Shown: positions 36,310 to 45,832, counted from the stretch's first letter. The stretch is 64,000 bases of DNA from Streptomyces sparsogenes (GCF_001704635.1 NZ_MAXF01000029.1:1-64000), one strand, 5' to 3'. The notes: generated by a model not told the origin, from the letters alone. Numbers and translations are program-made.

Positions 36310-37737
36310 GTGGCACACCCGCCGACCACCGGCGCGGCCGGATCGCCGGCCGCGGGCGCGTTGTCGGGGCGGCGGCCCGCGTGGCGGGAGGGCATCGAGC
36401 GGGCCCGGGCCGCGGCGACGACCGAGCCGGGCCGGCTGCGCCTCATCGGAGCCGTGCTCGCTGCCCTGGTGGTGGCCTTCGGGGCGGTGACGGCCTGGCA
36501 GGTCTCCGACCGGCGGACCGCGGCGGACGCGGTGGCCGAGCACAGCCAGCCGCTGAGCGCCGCCGCGGCCGACATCTACCGCTCCCTCGCCGACGCCGAC
36601 ACCACCGCCGCGAGCGCCTTCCTGGCCGGCGGGCAGGAGCCGGCCGAGGTGCGCCGCAGGTACGAGGCGGACATCGACCGGGCGTCCAAGCTGCTGGTGC
36701 GGGCCGCGGCCACCACGGACGGCTCGGCCACCGCTCGTGAGGAGATACGCAGGATCAATCAACTCCTGCCGGTCTACACGGGCCTGATCGAGTCCGCCCG
36801 CGCCAACAACCGCCAGGGCCTGCCGCTGGGCAGCGCGTATCTGCGGTACGCCAACGACACCATGCGGGAGCGGCTGCTGCCGTCCGCCGGCCGGCTGTAC
36901 CAGGCCGAGACCGCGCGGCTCGGCGAGGACTACGGGGAGGCGAAGTCCTGGCCGTGGGCGGCGATCGGCACCGGCGCCGCCGCGCTGGCCGCCCTGGGCT
37001 GGGCGCAGCGCCGCGACTTCCTGCGCACCAATCGGGTGTTCAACCGCGGGCTGCTGGCCTCGACCGCCGCCTCGGCGGTGGCGCTGTTGTGGCTGGTGGC
37101 CGGCCACGCCCTCGCCCGCGCCGGGCTCGACGACTCCGACCGCCACGGCGCCCAGTCCCTGCATGTGCTCAACGAGGCCCGGATCGACTCGCTGCGCGCC
37201 CGCGGCGACGAGAACCTGACCCTGGTCGCGCGCGGCGCGGTCGTCGTCGACAGGGGCGAGGACAAGGGCAAGGACGCCTATGAGGTGAGCTATGCGGAGC
37301 GGATGGCCGACCTCGTCGGCGAGCCCGGCGCCGGGGCGGGCGCCGGGGTCGACCGGGCCGTCTCCGGCAGCCTGCTGGCCCGGGCGCGGGACCTCGCGGA
37401 CGACGCCGAGGGCCGCGCCCCGGTGGACGAGGCCGTCGCCCGCCTCAGGGAGTGGCAGGAGCGCCACAAGGCCGCCCGCGCCGCCGACGACGCGGGCAAC
37501 TACAAGGACGCGCGGGCGAAGGTCATCGGGGGCGAGGGCAGCACCGGCGAGTCCTTCGACAAGGTCGACAAGCTGCTGGCGAAGGCTCTGGCCCATGAGC
37601 AGCGGGAGTTCGCACGGGCGGCGGACGACGGACGCGGCGCGCTGACCGGGCTCGCGGTCGGCGCGGGGGTGCTGGCCGCGCTGGGGGCGGTGGCCGCGCT
37701 GCTGGGCATGGGCCGCCGGCTGGCGGAGTACCGATGA
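36310..37737 (+). CDS. glnX: GlnX-like multi-pass membrane signalling protein
   Basis: A 475-residue membrane protein not in a well-known transporter class. TM1 is at residues ~45-65 (IGAVLAALVVAFGAVTAW). A helical extracytoplasmic segment with four-helix-bundle character follows (~66-210, heptad-rich). Two helices lie close together (WPWAAIGTGAAALAAL and LLASTAASAVALLWLVAG). A second extracytoplasmic helical region and a final helix (LTGLAVGAGVLAALGAVAALL) complete it. Position before a GlnH-like protein and PknG matches mycobacterial glnX-glnH-pknG, where GlnX relays amino-acid binding by GlnH to PknG. That role is inferred from order and topology. The start is GTG 36310, with GGGGGAGG upstream. 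Its stop overlaps glnH in ATGA. Confidence 0.78.
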   Translation: MAHPPTTGAAGSPAAGALSGRRPAWREGIERARAAATTEPGRLRLIGAVLAALVVAFGAVTAWQVSDRRTAADAVAEHSQPLSAAAADIYRSLADADTTAASAFLAGGQEPAEVRRRYEADIDRASKLLVRAAATTDGSATAREEIRRINQLLPVYTGLIESARANNRQGLPLGSAYLRYANDTMRERLLPSAGRLYQAETARLGEDYGEAKSWPWAAIGTGAAALAALGWAQRRDFLRTNRVFNRGLLASTAASAVALLWLVAGHALARAGLDDSDRHGAQSLHVLNEARIDSLRARGDENLTLVARGAVVVDRGEDKGKDAYEVSYAERMADLVGEPGAGAGAGVDRAVSGSLLARARDLADDAEGRAPVDEAVARLREWQERHKAARAADDAGNYKDARAKVIGGEGSTGESFDKVDKLLAKALAHEQREFARAADDGRGALTGLAVGAGVLAALGAVAALLGMGRRLAEYR

Positions 37738-38789
37738 GGGCGACGGGGGGCGTGAGGATGCGATCCGGGCGATCGGTGCGATCGGGCGCGGCGGCGGCCG
37801 TGTGCGCCCTGGGTGTGGCCACGGCGATCTTCGTGCCCGCGACGCTGGACGACCAGGGCGACGGGGCCGGGACCGCGCGCGGCGGGGCCGGGGCGCACCC
37901 GAGGGCCGCGCGGACCACGGCGGCGGCCACCGCCGACACGTGCGTCCGGCCGGAGGCCAGTCTGCGGCCGTCGAGCGCGAGCGGCCCGGCCATAGAGCGC
38001 ATCAAGAACCGCCGGGTGGACGGCCACAAGCTGGGCAAGCTGATCGCCGGGGTGGACCAGAACAGCTACCGCTGGGGCTATCGCGACCCGGCCACCGGCG
38101 ATCTCACCGGCTTCGACATCGACCTGGTGCGCGCCATCGCCGAGGACATCTTCGGCGACCCGGACGCGGTCATCTACCGCGCGATCCCCACCAGTCAGCG
38201 GATCAAGGCCCTCCAGCAGGGCAAGGTGGACATCGTCGTGCGCACCATGACCATCAACTGCGACCGCCTGAAGGACGTCGCCTTCTCCACCGCCTACTTC
38301 AAGGCGGGCCAGCAGGTGCTCGTCCCCAAGGACTCCTCCGTCACCGGGTACAACACGTCGCTGCGCGGCAAGAGGGTCTGCACGGCGAAGGGTTCCACCG
38401 CCGAGGCCGCGCTGGACCAGGAGAAGGGCGGCGCGAAGGACCTGGGCGCCATCAAGGTGGACCCGGTGCCCAACCAGCTCGACTGCCTGGTCAGGTTGCA
38501 GCTGGGCCAGGTCGACGCCGTGATCACGGACAACGCGTTGGCGGCCGGGCAGGCGGCCCAGGACCCGTCCGTCAAGCTCGTCGGCAAGCCGTTCACCGAG
38601 GAGTTCTACGGCGTGGCGATGAACAGATCCGACAAGGACCTGGTACGCCGGGTCAACAAGGTGCTGGAGGAGTACCGCTCCGGGGGTGAGAACAGTCGCT
38701 GGATGCGGGCCTACCGCAAGTGGCTCGCCGAAGATCTCGGCAAGACGGAGGAGAATCCGGCGGCACCCGCGCCGGCCTACAAGGACTGA
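37734..38789 (+). CDS. glnH: GlnH-like amino-acid-binding protein
   Basis: A 351-residue periplasmic-type binding protein of the amino-acid (SBP_bac_3) family. A hydrophobic N-terminal segment (AAAAVCALGVATAIFVPATL) would export or anchor it; there is no convincing lipobox, unlike mycobacterial GlnH. The ligand-binding fold is recognised from GFDIDLVRAIAEDIFG, RTMTINCDRLKDVAFSTAYF and GQVDAVITDNALAAGQ. Two conserved cysteines (NCDRL and RVCTAKG) could form a disulfide. There are no ABC permease or ATPase genes here, so it is probably a sensor rather than a transporter component. The ATG overlaps the glnX stop by 4 bp. Confidence 0.85.
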   Translation: MRATGGVRMRSGRSVRSGAAAAVCALGVATAIFVPATLDDQGDGAGTARGGAGAHPRAARTTAAATADTCVRPEASLRPSSASGPAIERIKNRRVDGHKLGKLIAGVDQNSYRWGYRDPATGDLTGFDIDLVRAIAEDIFGDPDAVIYRAIPTSQRIKALQQGKVDIVVRTMTINCDRLKDVAFSTAYFKAGQQVLVPKDSSVTGYNTSLRGKRVCTAKGSTAEAALDQEKGGAKDLGAIKVDPVPNQLDCLVRLQLGQVDAVITDNALAAGQAAQDPSVKLVGKPFTEEFYGVAMNRSDKDLVRRVNKVLEEYRSGGENSRWMRAYRKWLAEDLGKTEENPAAPAPAYKD

Positions 38790-38820
38790 GTCGCAGGGCA
38801 CGGACACGGAGAGGTGATCG

Positions 38821-40143
38821 ATGGGGGGCACGGGACCCTTCCCCAGTTCCACGGGGGAACCCGAGAAGCCGGTCATGGGCCGCGAGGAGGTCGACCGTGT
38901 GCTGGCGGGGCTCGTCGCCGAACACGAGGCGATCGAGTCCTCGCTGCTCGCCCTCCAGGACCACGCCGGCCGCAGACTCCTCGAAGGCGCCGAGCTGACC
39001 GGCGTCACCAAGGACCGCTGGGCCACCACCGAGCAGGCCATCTCCCTGCTGTGGACGTATTTCGACGCCTACACCGACGCGCTGAACGCCGCCCGTGAGG
39101 TGCGCGCCCGCCACCGCTGGCCCACGCCCGGCGAGTTGGCCGAGCTGACCGAGCTGCTGCGCGGCCCCGGCATCACACTGCCCAGCAGCGCCTCGCTCAC
39201 CGGCTCGCCGCTGCTCAGCGAGCAGTTGACGCTGCAGGCGCTGGTCGACCGGATGAACCGCTGGTACGCCGAGGCGCTCGACGTCATCGTGACGGCCGAC
39301 GCGGTGTGGTCCGCGCTGCCCGCCCGTATCGACATGCTCTCCGCCGAGCTTCGGCGCACCCGCTCGCTCGCCCACTCCGTCGGGGTGCGCCCCGGGGAGC
39401 ACCCCTCGGGGGACGACCTCGAGCGGATCACCGCCGAGCTGACCTCGCTGCGCGCCGAGGTCGTCCGCGACCCGCTCGCCTTCTGGTCCGGGGCCTCGCC
39501 CAGCTCGGCGCCCGGCGGCGGCCGCCCCGACACCACCCGCTATGACGCCGCGGCCCGCGCCCTGGAGGACGTGCGGCGCGAGATCGAGGCGGTCCTCGAT
39601 GTGCGGCAGGACGCGGAGCGGCGGCTGATGCGGCTGCGGGATGTGCTCTCCCGCGCGGACCGCACGCTCGCCGAGGCGCGGCAGGCACGTGGCGAGGTAC
39701 TGGCCAAGATCGCGGCGTCCGAGGTGCCCGCGGTCAGCGGCCCGCCGACCGTGCTGCAGGAGCAGCTGGTCACGGCGGCCGAGTACCGCAGGCGCGCCCA
39801 GTGGCACCGGCTCTCCCCGCTGCTGGAGTCCCTGGAGGAACGCGCGGACGAGGAGCTGCTGCGCGCCCGGGAGTCGCTGACCGCGGTGACCGCGCCGCTG
39901 GCGGTGCGCGCCGAACTGCGCGGCCGTCTGGACGCGTACAAGGCGAAGGTCGCGCGGCACGGCCTGGCCGAGGACCCGCTGCTGATCGAGCGGTACGACA
40001 CCGCGCGCCGGATGCTGTGGAGCGCGCCCTGCGACCTGCGCGCCGCCGAGGCGGCGGTGCTGCGCTACCAGCAGGCCGCGGCCGAGACCCTGGCCCCGCG
40101 CGGGACGGAGCCGGGCGGCCGGAGGACGGGGGAGGTCCTGTGA
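38821..40143 (+). CDS. Coiled-coil protein of the PknG cassette
   Basis: A 440-residue soluble, predominantly helical protein without a named family. Long heptad-bearing stretches lie at about residues 20-60, 250-300 (ALEDVRREIEAVLDVRQDAERRLMRL) and 320-420. There is no signal peptide or membrane helix. Residues 210-240 are a Ser/Gly/Pro break (SGASPSSAPGGGRPDTT). Located between glnH and pknG, it may be a scaffold or a PknG substrate; that is inference. The start is ATG 38821, with GGAGAGG upstream. Its TGA overlaps the GTG of the 38-codon ORF in GTGA. Confidence 0.8.
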   Translation: MGGTGPFPSSTGEPEKPVMGREEVDRVLAGLVAEHEAIESSLLALQDHAGRRLLEGAELTGVTKDRWATTEQAISLLWTYFDAYTDALNAAREVRARHRWPTPGELAELTELLRGPGITLPSSASLTGSPLLSEQLTLQALVDRMNRWYAEALDVIVTADAVWSALPARIDMLSAELRRTRSLAHSVGVRPGEHPSGDDLERITAELTSLRAEVVRDPLAFWSGASPSSAPGGGRPDTTRYDAAARALEDVRREIEAVLDVRQDAERRLMRLRDVLSRADRTLAEARQARGEVLAKIAASEVPAVSGPPTVLQEQLVTAAEYRRRAQWHRLSPLLESLEERADEELLRARESLTAVTAPLAVRAELRGRLDAYKAKVARHGLAEDPLLIERYDTARRMLWSAPCDLRAAEAAVLRYQQAAAETLAPRGTEPGGRRTGEVL

Positions 40144-40256
40144 GCGTCGCACGCGCGGCCGCCGGGCCGCAGACGACCACGATGCACGAACTGTCGCTGC
40201 GCGGGCGACGGCGACATCAGCCGCTGCCGCGGCGGGGCTCACGGGGGATGCTGTGA
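40140..40256 (+). CDS. Candidate 38-residue basic microprotein between the coiled-coil gene and pknG
   Basis: A short open frame beginning GTG 40140 and ending TGA 40254-40256. The start overlaps the TGA of the coiled-coil gene (GTGA). The pknG GTG at 40253 overlaps its own stop (GTGA). GGGGGAGG sits five bases before the start, the best ribosome-binding site in this operon. The product begins MSVARAAAGPQTTTMHELSL and continues with an Arg-rich second half (GRRRHQPLPRRGSRGML), net strongly positive. 32 of 38 codons end in G or C. It could be a real microprotein or a leader that only keeps ribosomes on the message for pknG. Confidence 0.55.
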   Translation: MSVARAAAGPQTTTMHELSLRGRRRHQPLPRRGSRGML

Positions 40257-42748
40257 AGGCGGGCAGGTGTCAGCGGCGCGGGTGCGGCGGGTCGTACGAG
40301 GACGTGGGCGGCGGCCAGCTGTACTGCGACACGTGCGGGATGGCCCCGGTCGTCTCGCGGGACGGGATGGTCGGCTCCCAGCCCACCGGCGTCACCGGCG
40401 TCGGGCGCGGCGCGGTCCGGGGCAGCGGCTCGTCGGGGAGCGGCCGCTCCTCCTCGCGCCCGTCGTCCCGGTCCTCCTCGTCCCGGCGGTCGGTGTCCGG
40501 GCGGCTGTCCCGCTCGCTGGGGTCGGGGCGGTCCTCCTCGCGTTCGGTGTCGGTGCGCAGCTCCCGCTCCTCGGCCGCGGCCTCGTCCGGGCGCAACCGC
40601 CTGGGCGCGGGCCTGGTCAGCATCCCCGAGGTGCCGCGACCCGACCCGCGTACGGCGGTGCTGGCCACCCCGGAGGTGCCCGAGCGCAAGCGGTTCTGCA
40701 GCCGGGGCGACTGCGGGGCGCCGGTGGGGCGGGCCCGTGGCGGGCGGCCGGGCCGCACCGAGGGGTTCTGCACCAAGTGCGGCCATCCGTACTCCTTCGT
40801 GCCCAAGCTGAGCCCCGGCGACATCGTGCACGGCCAGTACGAGGTGGTGGGGTGTCTGGCCCACGGCGGTCTGGGCTGGATCTACCTGGCCATCGACCGC
40901 GCGGTGTCCGACCGCTGGGTGGTGCTCAAGGGCCTGCTGGACACCGGCGACGAGGAGGCCCTGTCCGTCGCCGTGTCGGAGCGCCGGTTCCTCGCCGAGA
41001 TCGAGCACTCCAACATCGTCCGCATCTACAACTTCGTCGAGCACCTCGACCGCCGCACCGGCAGCCTCGACGGCTACATCGTGATGGAGTACGTCGGCGG
41101 CAAGTCGCTCAAGGACATCGCCAACTCCCGCCGGGCGCCGGACGGCAGGCGTGATCCGCTGCCGGTGGAGCAGGCCTGCGCGTACGGGATCGAGGCGCTG
41201 GAGGCCCTGGGCCATCTGCACAGCCGCAACCTGCTCTACTGCGACTTCAAGGTCGACAACGCCATTCAGCAGCAGGACCAGCTCAAGCTCATCGACATGG
41301 GCGCGGTGCGGCGGATGGACGACGACGAGAGCCCGATCTACGGCACGGTCGGCTACCAGGCCCCCGAGGTGTCGGAGCTGGGCCCGTCGGTCGCCTCGGA
41401 CCTGTACACGGTGGCGCGCACCCTCGCGGTGCTGACCTTCGACTTCCAGGGCTATACGAACGTCTTCGCGGACAGCCTGCCCGACCCGGGGAACATCGAG
41501 GTGTTCCAGCGCTACGAGTCGTTCTACCGGCTGCTGGTACGGGCCACCGACCCCGATCCGAACCGGCGGTTCGGCTCCGCGCAGGAGATGGCCGACCAGC
41601 TGACGGGCGTGCTGCGGGAGGTCGTGGCGCTGCAGACCGGGCGGCCCCGGCCCGCGATGTCCACCCTCTTCGGGCCCGAACCGCGGGTGGTGGACACCCT
41701 GTTGTTCGCGGAGCAGGGCCAGGACCCGTCCGCGCTCGGGGCCCGCCGCGCCCGCCGGGGCAAGGCGGCCGCCGACCCGCCCCCGCCGCAGGGCGTGCTC
41801 CCGCTGCCGCTGCCCGCGATCGCCCCGCTGGACGCCCGCGCCACCGCCCTGGCCCTGCCCGTGCCGCTGGTGGACCCGGACGACGCCAACGCCGGTTTCC
41901 TGGCCGGGCTGTTGACCTCGGCCCCCACCGAGCTGCACGCGGCGCTGCGGGCGGCCCCGGCCGACTCGCTGGAGCTGCGGCTGCGCCGCATCCGCGCCCA
42001 GCTGGAGCTCGGCCACACGCGCGAGGCGGGAGTGGCGCTCGACGGCCTGGAGGCCGGCTATCCCGACGACTGGCGGATCGTCTGGTACCGGGGCCTGCAC
42101 GCGCTGGCGACGGGGGACAACGAGACGGCGGCCCTGTCCTTCGACGCCGTCTACGACGCGTTCCCCGGCGAGCCCGCGCCGAAGCTGGCGCTCGGCGTGT
42201 GCGCCGAGGTGCTCGGCCAGTTGGACAACGCGGCGGAGTACTACCGGCTGGTGTGGACGACCGACCCGAACCATGTGAGCGCCGCCTTCGGGCTGGCCCG
42301 GGTCCTGCTGTACGCCGGGGACCGCGCGGGAGCGGTGGCCGCCCTCGAATCGGTGCCGGAGTCGTCCATCCACTACACGGCGGCCCGGGTCGCGGCCGTC
42401 CGGGCCCGGCTGCGGCAGCGCACCGCGCACGAGCCGCTGCTGGGCGATCTGACGGCCTCGGCGCAACAGGTCGAGCGGCTGGGACAGTTGGGCATCGACG
42501 CGGTGCGGTACGAGCGGCTGTGCACGGAAGTACTGGGCAGCGCCCTGGATTGGGTACTGTCCGGCAGCAACGGTGCGCCGCCGGGCGGCGCCCGGCCGTC
42601 GCTGCTCGGCAGCAGTCTGGACGAGCGGGGACTGCGCTTCGGCTTGGAACGCTCGTACCGGGTACTCGCCAGGCTCGCACAGCGCGGCGAGGAAAGGATC
42701 GAACTGGTGGAGCGGGCCAACCGTTTCCGCCCCAGGACGTGGGTGTGA
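40253..42748 (+). CDS. pknG: PknG-type serine/threonine protein kinase with zinc ribbons and TPR tail
   Basis: An 831-residue cytosolic kinase. The order is: zinc ribbon (CxxxxC...CDTC, residues 6-28); a serine/arginine-rich tract (58-113); a second zinc ribbon (CSRGDC...CTKC, 149-176); the kinase domain (~195-460) with LAHGGLGWIYLAIDR, catalytic lysine in VVLKG (226), YCDFKVDN (Asp331) and IDMG (Asp348); then a TPR region. The LAHGGLGWIYLA loop and the absence of HRD (YCD instead) are diagnostic of PknG. In mycobacteria PknG controls glutamate metabolism through GarA. It starts at GTG 40253, overlapping the 38-codon ORF, and is followed after 3 bp by the phosphatase gene. Confidence 0.93.
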   Translation: MKAGRCQRRGCGGSYEDVGGGQLYCDTCGMAPVVSRDGMVGSQPTGVTGVGRGAVRGSGSSGSGRSSSRPSSRSSSSRRSVSGRLSRSLGSGRSSSRSVSVRSSRSSAAASSGRNRLGAGLVSIPEVPRPDPRTAVLATPEVPERKRFCSRGDCGAPVGRARGGRPGRTEGFCTKCGHPYSFVPKLSPGDIVHGQYEVVGCLAHGGLGWIYLAIDRAVSDRWVVLKGLLDTGDEEALSVAVSERRFLAEIEHSNIVRIYNFVEHLDRRTGSLDGYIVMEYVGGKSLKDIANSRRAPDGRRDPLPVEQACAYGIEALEALGHLHSRNLLYCDFKVDNAIQQQDQLKLIDMGAVRRMDDDESPIYGTVGYQAPEVSELGPSVASDLYTVARTLAVLTFDFQGYTNVFADSLPDPGNIEVFQRYESFYRLLVRATDPDPNRRFGSAQEMADQLTGVLREVVALQTGRPRPAMSTLFGPEPRVVDTLLFAEQGQDPSALGARRARRGKAAADPPPPQGVLPLPLPAIAPLDARATALALPVPLVDPDDANAGFLAGLLTSAPTELHAALRAAPADSLELRLRRIRAQLELGHTREAGVALDGLEAGYPDDWRIVWYRGLHALATGDNETAALSFDAVYDAFPGEPAPKLALGVCAEVLGQLDNAAEYYRLVWTTDPNHVSAAFGLARVLLYAGDRAGAVAALESVPESSIHYTAARVAAVRARLRQRTAHEPLLGDLTASAQQVERLGQLGIDAVRYERLCTEVLGSALDWVLSGSNGAPPGGARPSLLGSSLDERGLRFGLERSYRVLARLAQRGEERIELVERANRFRPRTWV

Positions 42749-42751
42749 TCG

Positions 42752-44342
42752 ATGTCGCAGATGCCACGGCTGCCCCGGGTGGCAGCGTGCCCGACCTGTG
42801 AAGAGCCGCTGGAGTCGGGTGACAACTTCTGCGGCGTGTGCGGGGCCGACCTCGCGTCGGCCCCGCCGACCCCGCCGGTCCCACCGGCCCCGCCGACCCC
42901 ACCGGCCCCGCTGGTCCCACCCGCTGGTCCCACCGGCCCCACCGGTCCCACCGGCCCCCGAAGTGGCCGTGGGTCATCCGGCGCCGCCGGTGAGCGGGAC
43001 GGCGCGGGCCAGGCGGGAGGAGCCGGAGGACTACCCCCTCCCGGCCCCCGCCCAGGCCGCCCGGCCCGCCCCGCCGGGTCCCCCCGCTCCCCCCGCTCCG
43101 CCGGCCGGGGCCGTCTGGGACGCACCGCCCGCCCCCGCCACCCCACCGGCACCGCCGGCCCCACCGGCACCGCCAGCCCCGCCGGCCCCGGCAGCCCCAC
43201 CGGCACCGGCCGCCCCGTACGCCGCCGCACCCGATGCGGGGCCCCCGGGGGCCGACCCGCGGGCCGCGGCCGAGCTCGGTGCCCCGGGCGCTCAGGCCAC
43301 CGCGGGCACGTTGAGCAACCCGGGTGTTCCGAGCATTCCGTGTATTCCGGGTATTCCGACGGACAGTGATACGAACAGCGGCGGCGGGGCGTACCCCCGG
43401 CCGGCGGGCGGCGGCGGCCGCCGGTGCGCCGTGTGCCAGGAGGGCACCATCGACCACGACGGCTACTGCGACTCCTGCGGCCACGCCCAGCCCCGGGACC
43501 GCGACCACATGGAGCGGGAACTGGCGGGTGTCGCGGCGGCCAGCGACCGCGGCCTGCGCCACCACCGCAACGAGGACGCGTTCGCCGTGTCCGCCGCCGC
43601 GCTGCCCGACGGCTCACCGGCCGTCCTCGCCGTCGTCTGCGACGGCGTCTCCTCGGCGACCCGCCCCGACGACGCCTCCGCGGCCGCCGCCCACGCCGCC
43701 GGCCGGTCACTGCTCGCCTCCCTCCCCCGCGGCACCCACCCCCAGCAGGCGATGAACGAGGCGATCATCGCCGCCTCCGAGGCGGTCAACTCCCTGGCGG
43801 CGGAGCCCGGCGGGGCCGGCCCGCACGACGACCCCCACCAGCGCCAGCAGAACGCGCCGGCCTGCACCATCGTCAGCGCGGTGGTCACCCCCGGCATCCT
43901 CACCGTCGGCTGGATCGGCGACAGCCGCGCCTACTGGGTGCCCGACGACCGCTCGGCCCCGCCCGCCCGGCTCACCGAGGACGACTCCTGGGCGGCCCAG
44001 ATGGTGGCGGCAGGTCTGATGTCCGAGGCGGAGGCTTACGCGGACGAGCGGGCCCACGCCATCACCGGCTGGCTCGGCGCGGACGCCTATGAACTGGACC
44101 CGCACACCGCGTCCTTCAAGCCGGACCGGCCGGGCGTGGTGGTGGTGTGCACCGACGGGCTGTGGAACTACGCCGAATCGGCGCAGGAGATGGCGCGCGC
44201 GGTGCCGCCGGACGCCCGCACCCGGCCGATGCACAGCGCTCGCGCCCTGGTCGGTCACGCCCTGGAGGGCGGCGGCCACGACAACGTAACAGTGGCCGTG
44301 CTGCCGTTCCCCGCGGAGCCGGGCAGGGCAGGATCCGGCTGA
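42752..44342 (+). CDS. PP2C protein phosphatase with zinc ribbons, frameshifted by a 13-bp duplication
   Basis: The first frame starts at ATG 42752 and gives a zinc ribbon (CPTCEEPLESGDNFCGVCG) and a proline-alanine linker. The catalytic part is in another frame: a second ribbon (CAVCQEG...CDSCGH) and a complete PP2C domain with DRGLRHHRNEDAF, VCDGVSS, WIGDSRAYW, DGLWNY and GGGHDNVTV. The frames meet at an exact tandem copy of CCGCTGGTCCCAC (42908-42920 and 42921-42933). Removing one copy leaves a single 525-residue protein. As written, the full-length protein cannot be made; an internal start could still express the phosphatase without the first ribbon. It is probably the partner phosphatase of PknG, which ends 3 bp upstream. 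Confidence 0.85.
42908..42933. repeat. Exact 13-bp tandem duplication inside the PP2C gene
   Basis: Two adjacent identical copies of CCGCTGGTCCCAC each encode PLVP(P), but in frames that differ by one base. It lies in a CCACCGGC-rich, slippage-prone stretch. Confidence 0.95.
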
Positions 44343-44384
44343 TCCTCCGGTGAGTGCCGGCGGAAGCGCCAAGGAGCGGATCTG

Positions 44385-45761
44385 ATGGCCAACTTCGCCA
44401 AGTCCACGGTCCCCCGGTTCTCGGTCGAGGTCTCCCAGAACGAGTACCTCCCCGAGGGGGGTCGCGAGGTGAACGCGATCGTCACGGTCACCTCCACGGG
44501 CGGCGGCACCACCGGGGGCCTGCCCCTCCCCGCGGCCCCGGCACCCGCCCCGGTCCGGGACCGAGCAAGCAATCCGTCCCCCCGCGCGGCCGTGGTCATC
44601 ATGGTCGACTGCTCCGGCTCCATGGACTGTCCGCCGACGAAGATCCGCCATGCGCGGAAGGCGACCGCCGCCGCGATCGACACGCTCCGCGACGGCGTCG
44701 CCTTCGCCGTGGTCGCCGGCACCCACCGGGCCGAGGAGGTCTTCCCGGGCGGGGGCAGGCTGGCCACGGCCGACCCGGCCACCCGGGCCCGGGCCAAGGA
44801 GGCGCTGCGCCGGCTGAGCGCCGGCGGCGGCACCGCGATCGGCACCTGGCTGCGCCTGGCCGACCGGCTGCTGGCGACGGCCGAGGCGCCGATCCGGCAC
44901 GGCATCCTGCTCACCGACGGCCGCGACGAGCACGAGGAGCCGGCCGAGCTGCGGGCCGCGCTGGACGCCTGCGCGGGCCGCTTCACCTGCGACGCGCGCG
45001 GGGTGGGCACCGACTGGGAGGTCAAGGAGGTCACCGGCATCGCCTCCGCGCTGCTCGGCACGGCCGACATCGTGGCCGACCCCTCCGATCTGGCCGCGCT
45101 GACCGCGGACTTCACCGGGATGATGGAGGCCGTGATGGGCAAGGAGGTCGCGGACGTCGGCCTGCGGGTGTGGACGCCGGTGGGCGCCGAGGTGGTGTTC
45201 CTCAAGCAGGTGGCGCCCGCGGTGGAGGACCTGACCGGCCGGCGCGCCGAGGCCGGGGCGCGCGCGGGCGACTATCCGACGGGCTCGTGGGGCGACGAGT
45301 CCCGCGACTACCACCTGTGTGTGCGGGTGCCGGCGGCCGAGGTCGGGCAGGAGATGCTGGCCGCCCGCGTCTCCCTCGTCCTGCCGCGGCCCGCCGGCGG
45401 ACTGCCGGCCACCCTCGCCCAGGGGCTGGTCCGGGCGGTGTGGACGGATGACGCCGCCGCCTCGACCGCGATGAATCCGCAGGTCGCGCACTACACGGGC
45501 CAGGCCGAACTGGCACAGGCCATCCAAGAAGGGATGGATGCCCGCAAAGCGGGCGATGTGGAAGGAGCCACGGCGCGGTTGGGACGTGCCGTCCAGCTGG
45601 CGAGCGCCTCGGGGAACGCGGACACGGCGAAACTGCTTGCGAAGGTGGTGGACGTCGTCGACGTGGCGACGGGTACTGTGCGACTGAAGGCGAAGGTCGC
45701 GGAGGCGGATGAGATGACTCTCGAGACGCGCTCCACCAAGACAGTTCGCGTCAAGAAGTAA
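44385..45761 (+). CDS. Von Willebrand factor A domain protein of the PknG cassette
   Basis: A 458-residue cytosolic protein. The vWA domain at about residues 66-240 has an intact MIDAS: DCSGS (75-79), the threonine in GGGTAIGTW and the aspartate in LLTDGRDE. A C-terminal region of about 200 residues (beta-rich, then helical AELAQAIQEGMDARKAGDVEGA) resembles bacterial proteins that pair vWA with FHA partners in tellurite-resistance/stress-type signalling clusters. It may bind a phosphoprotein or metal complex; the partner is unknown. It lies 42 bp past the PP2C gene, with AAGGAG before the ATG at 44385. Confidence 0.9.
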   Translation: MANFAKSTVPRFSVEVSQNEYLPEGGREVNAIVTVTSTGGGTTGGLPLPAAPAPAPVRDRASNPSPRAAVVIMVDCSGSMDCPPTKIRHARKATAAAIDTLRDGVAFAVVAGTHRAEEVFPGGGRLATADPATRARAKEALRRLSAGGGTAIGTWLRLADRLLATAEAPIRHGILLTDGRDEHEEPAELRAALDACAGRFTCDARGVGTDWEVKEVTGIASALLGTADIVADPSDLAALTADFTGMMEAVMGKEVADVGLRVWTPVGAEVVFLKQVAPAVEDLTGRRAEAGARAGDYPTGSWGDESRDYHLCVRVPAAEVGQEMLAARVSLVLPRPAGGLPATLAQGLVRAVWTDDAAASTAMNPQVAHYTGQAELAQAIQEGMDARKAGDVEGATARLGRAVQLASASGNADTAKLLAKVVDVVDVATGTVRLKAKVAEADEMTLETRSTKTVRVKK

Positions 45762-45832
45762 CAAGCAGTAACGCAACAAGCGCACAAAACGGCAGCACAT
45801 GCCAAGAACGGCACAAGAGGGGGAACACCGAC

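Noticed and set aside
42752..43369. The 205-residue frame from the zinc ribbon as an independent gene
   Set aside because: Beyond the 13-bp duplication its sequence turns into Arg/Gly-rich out-of-frame translation; coding signal moves to the PP2C frame.
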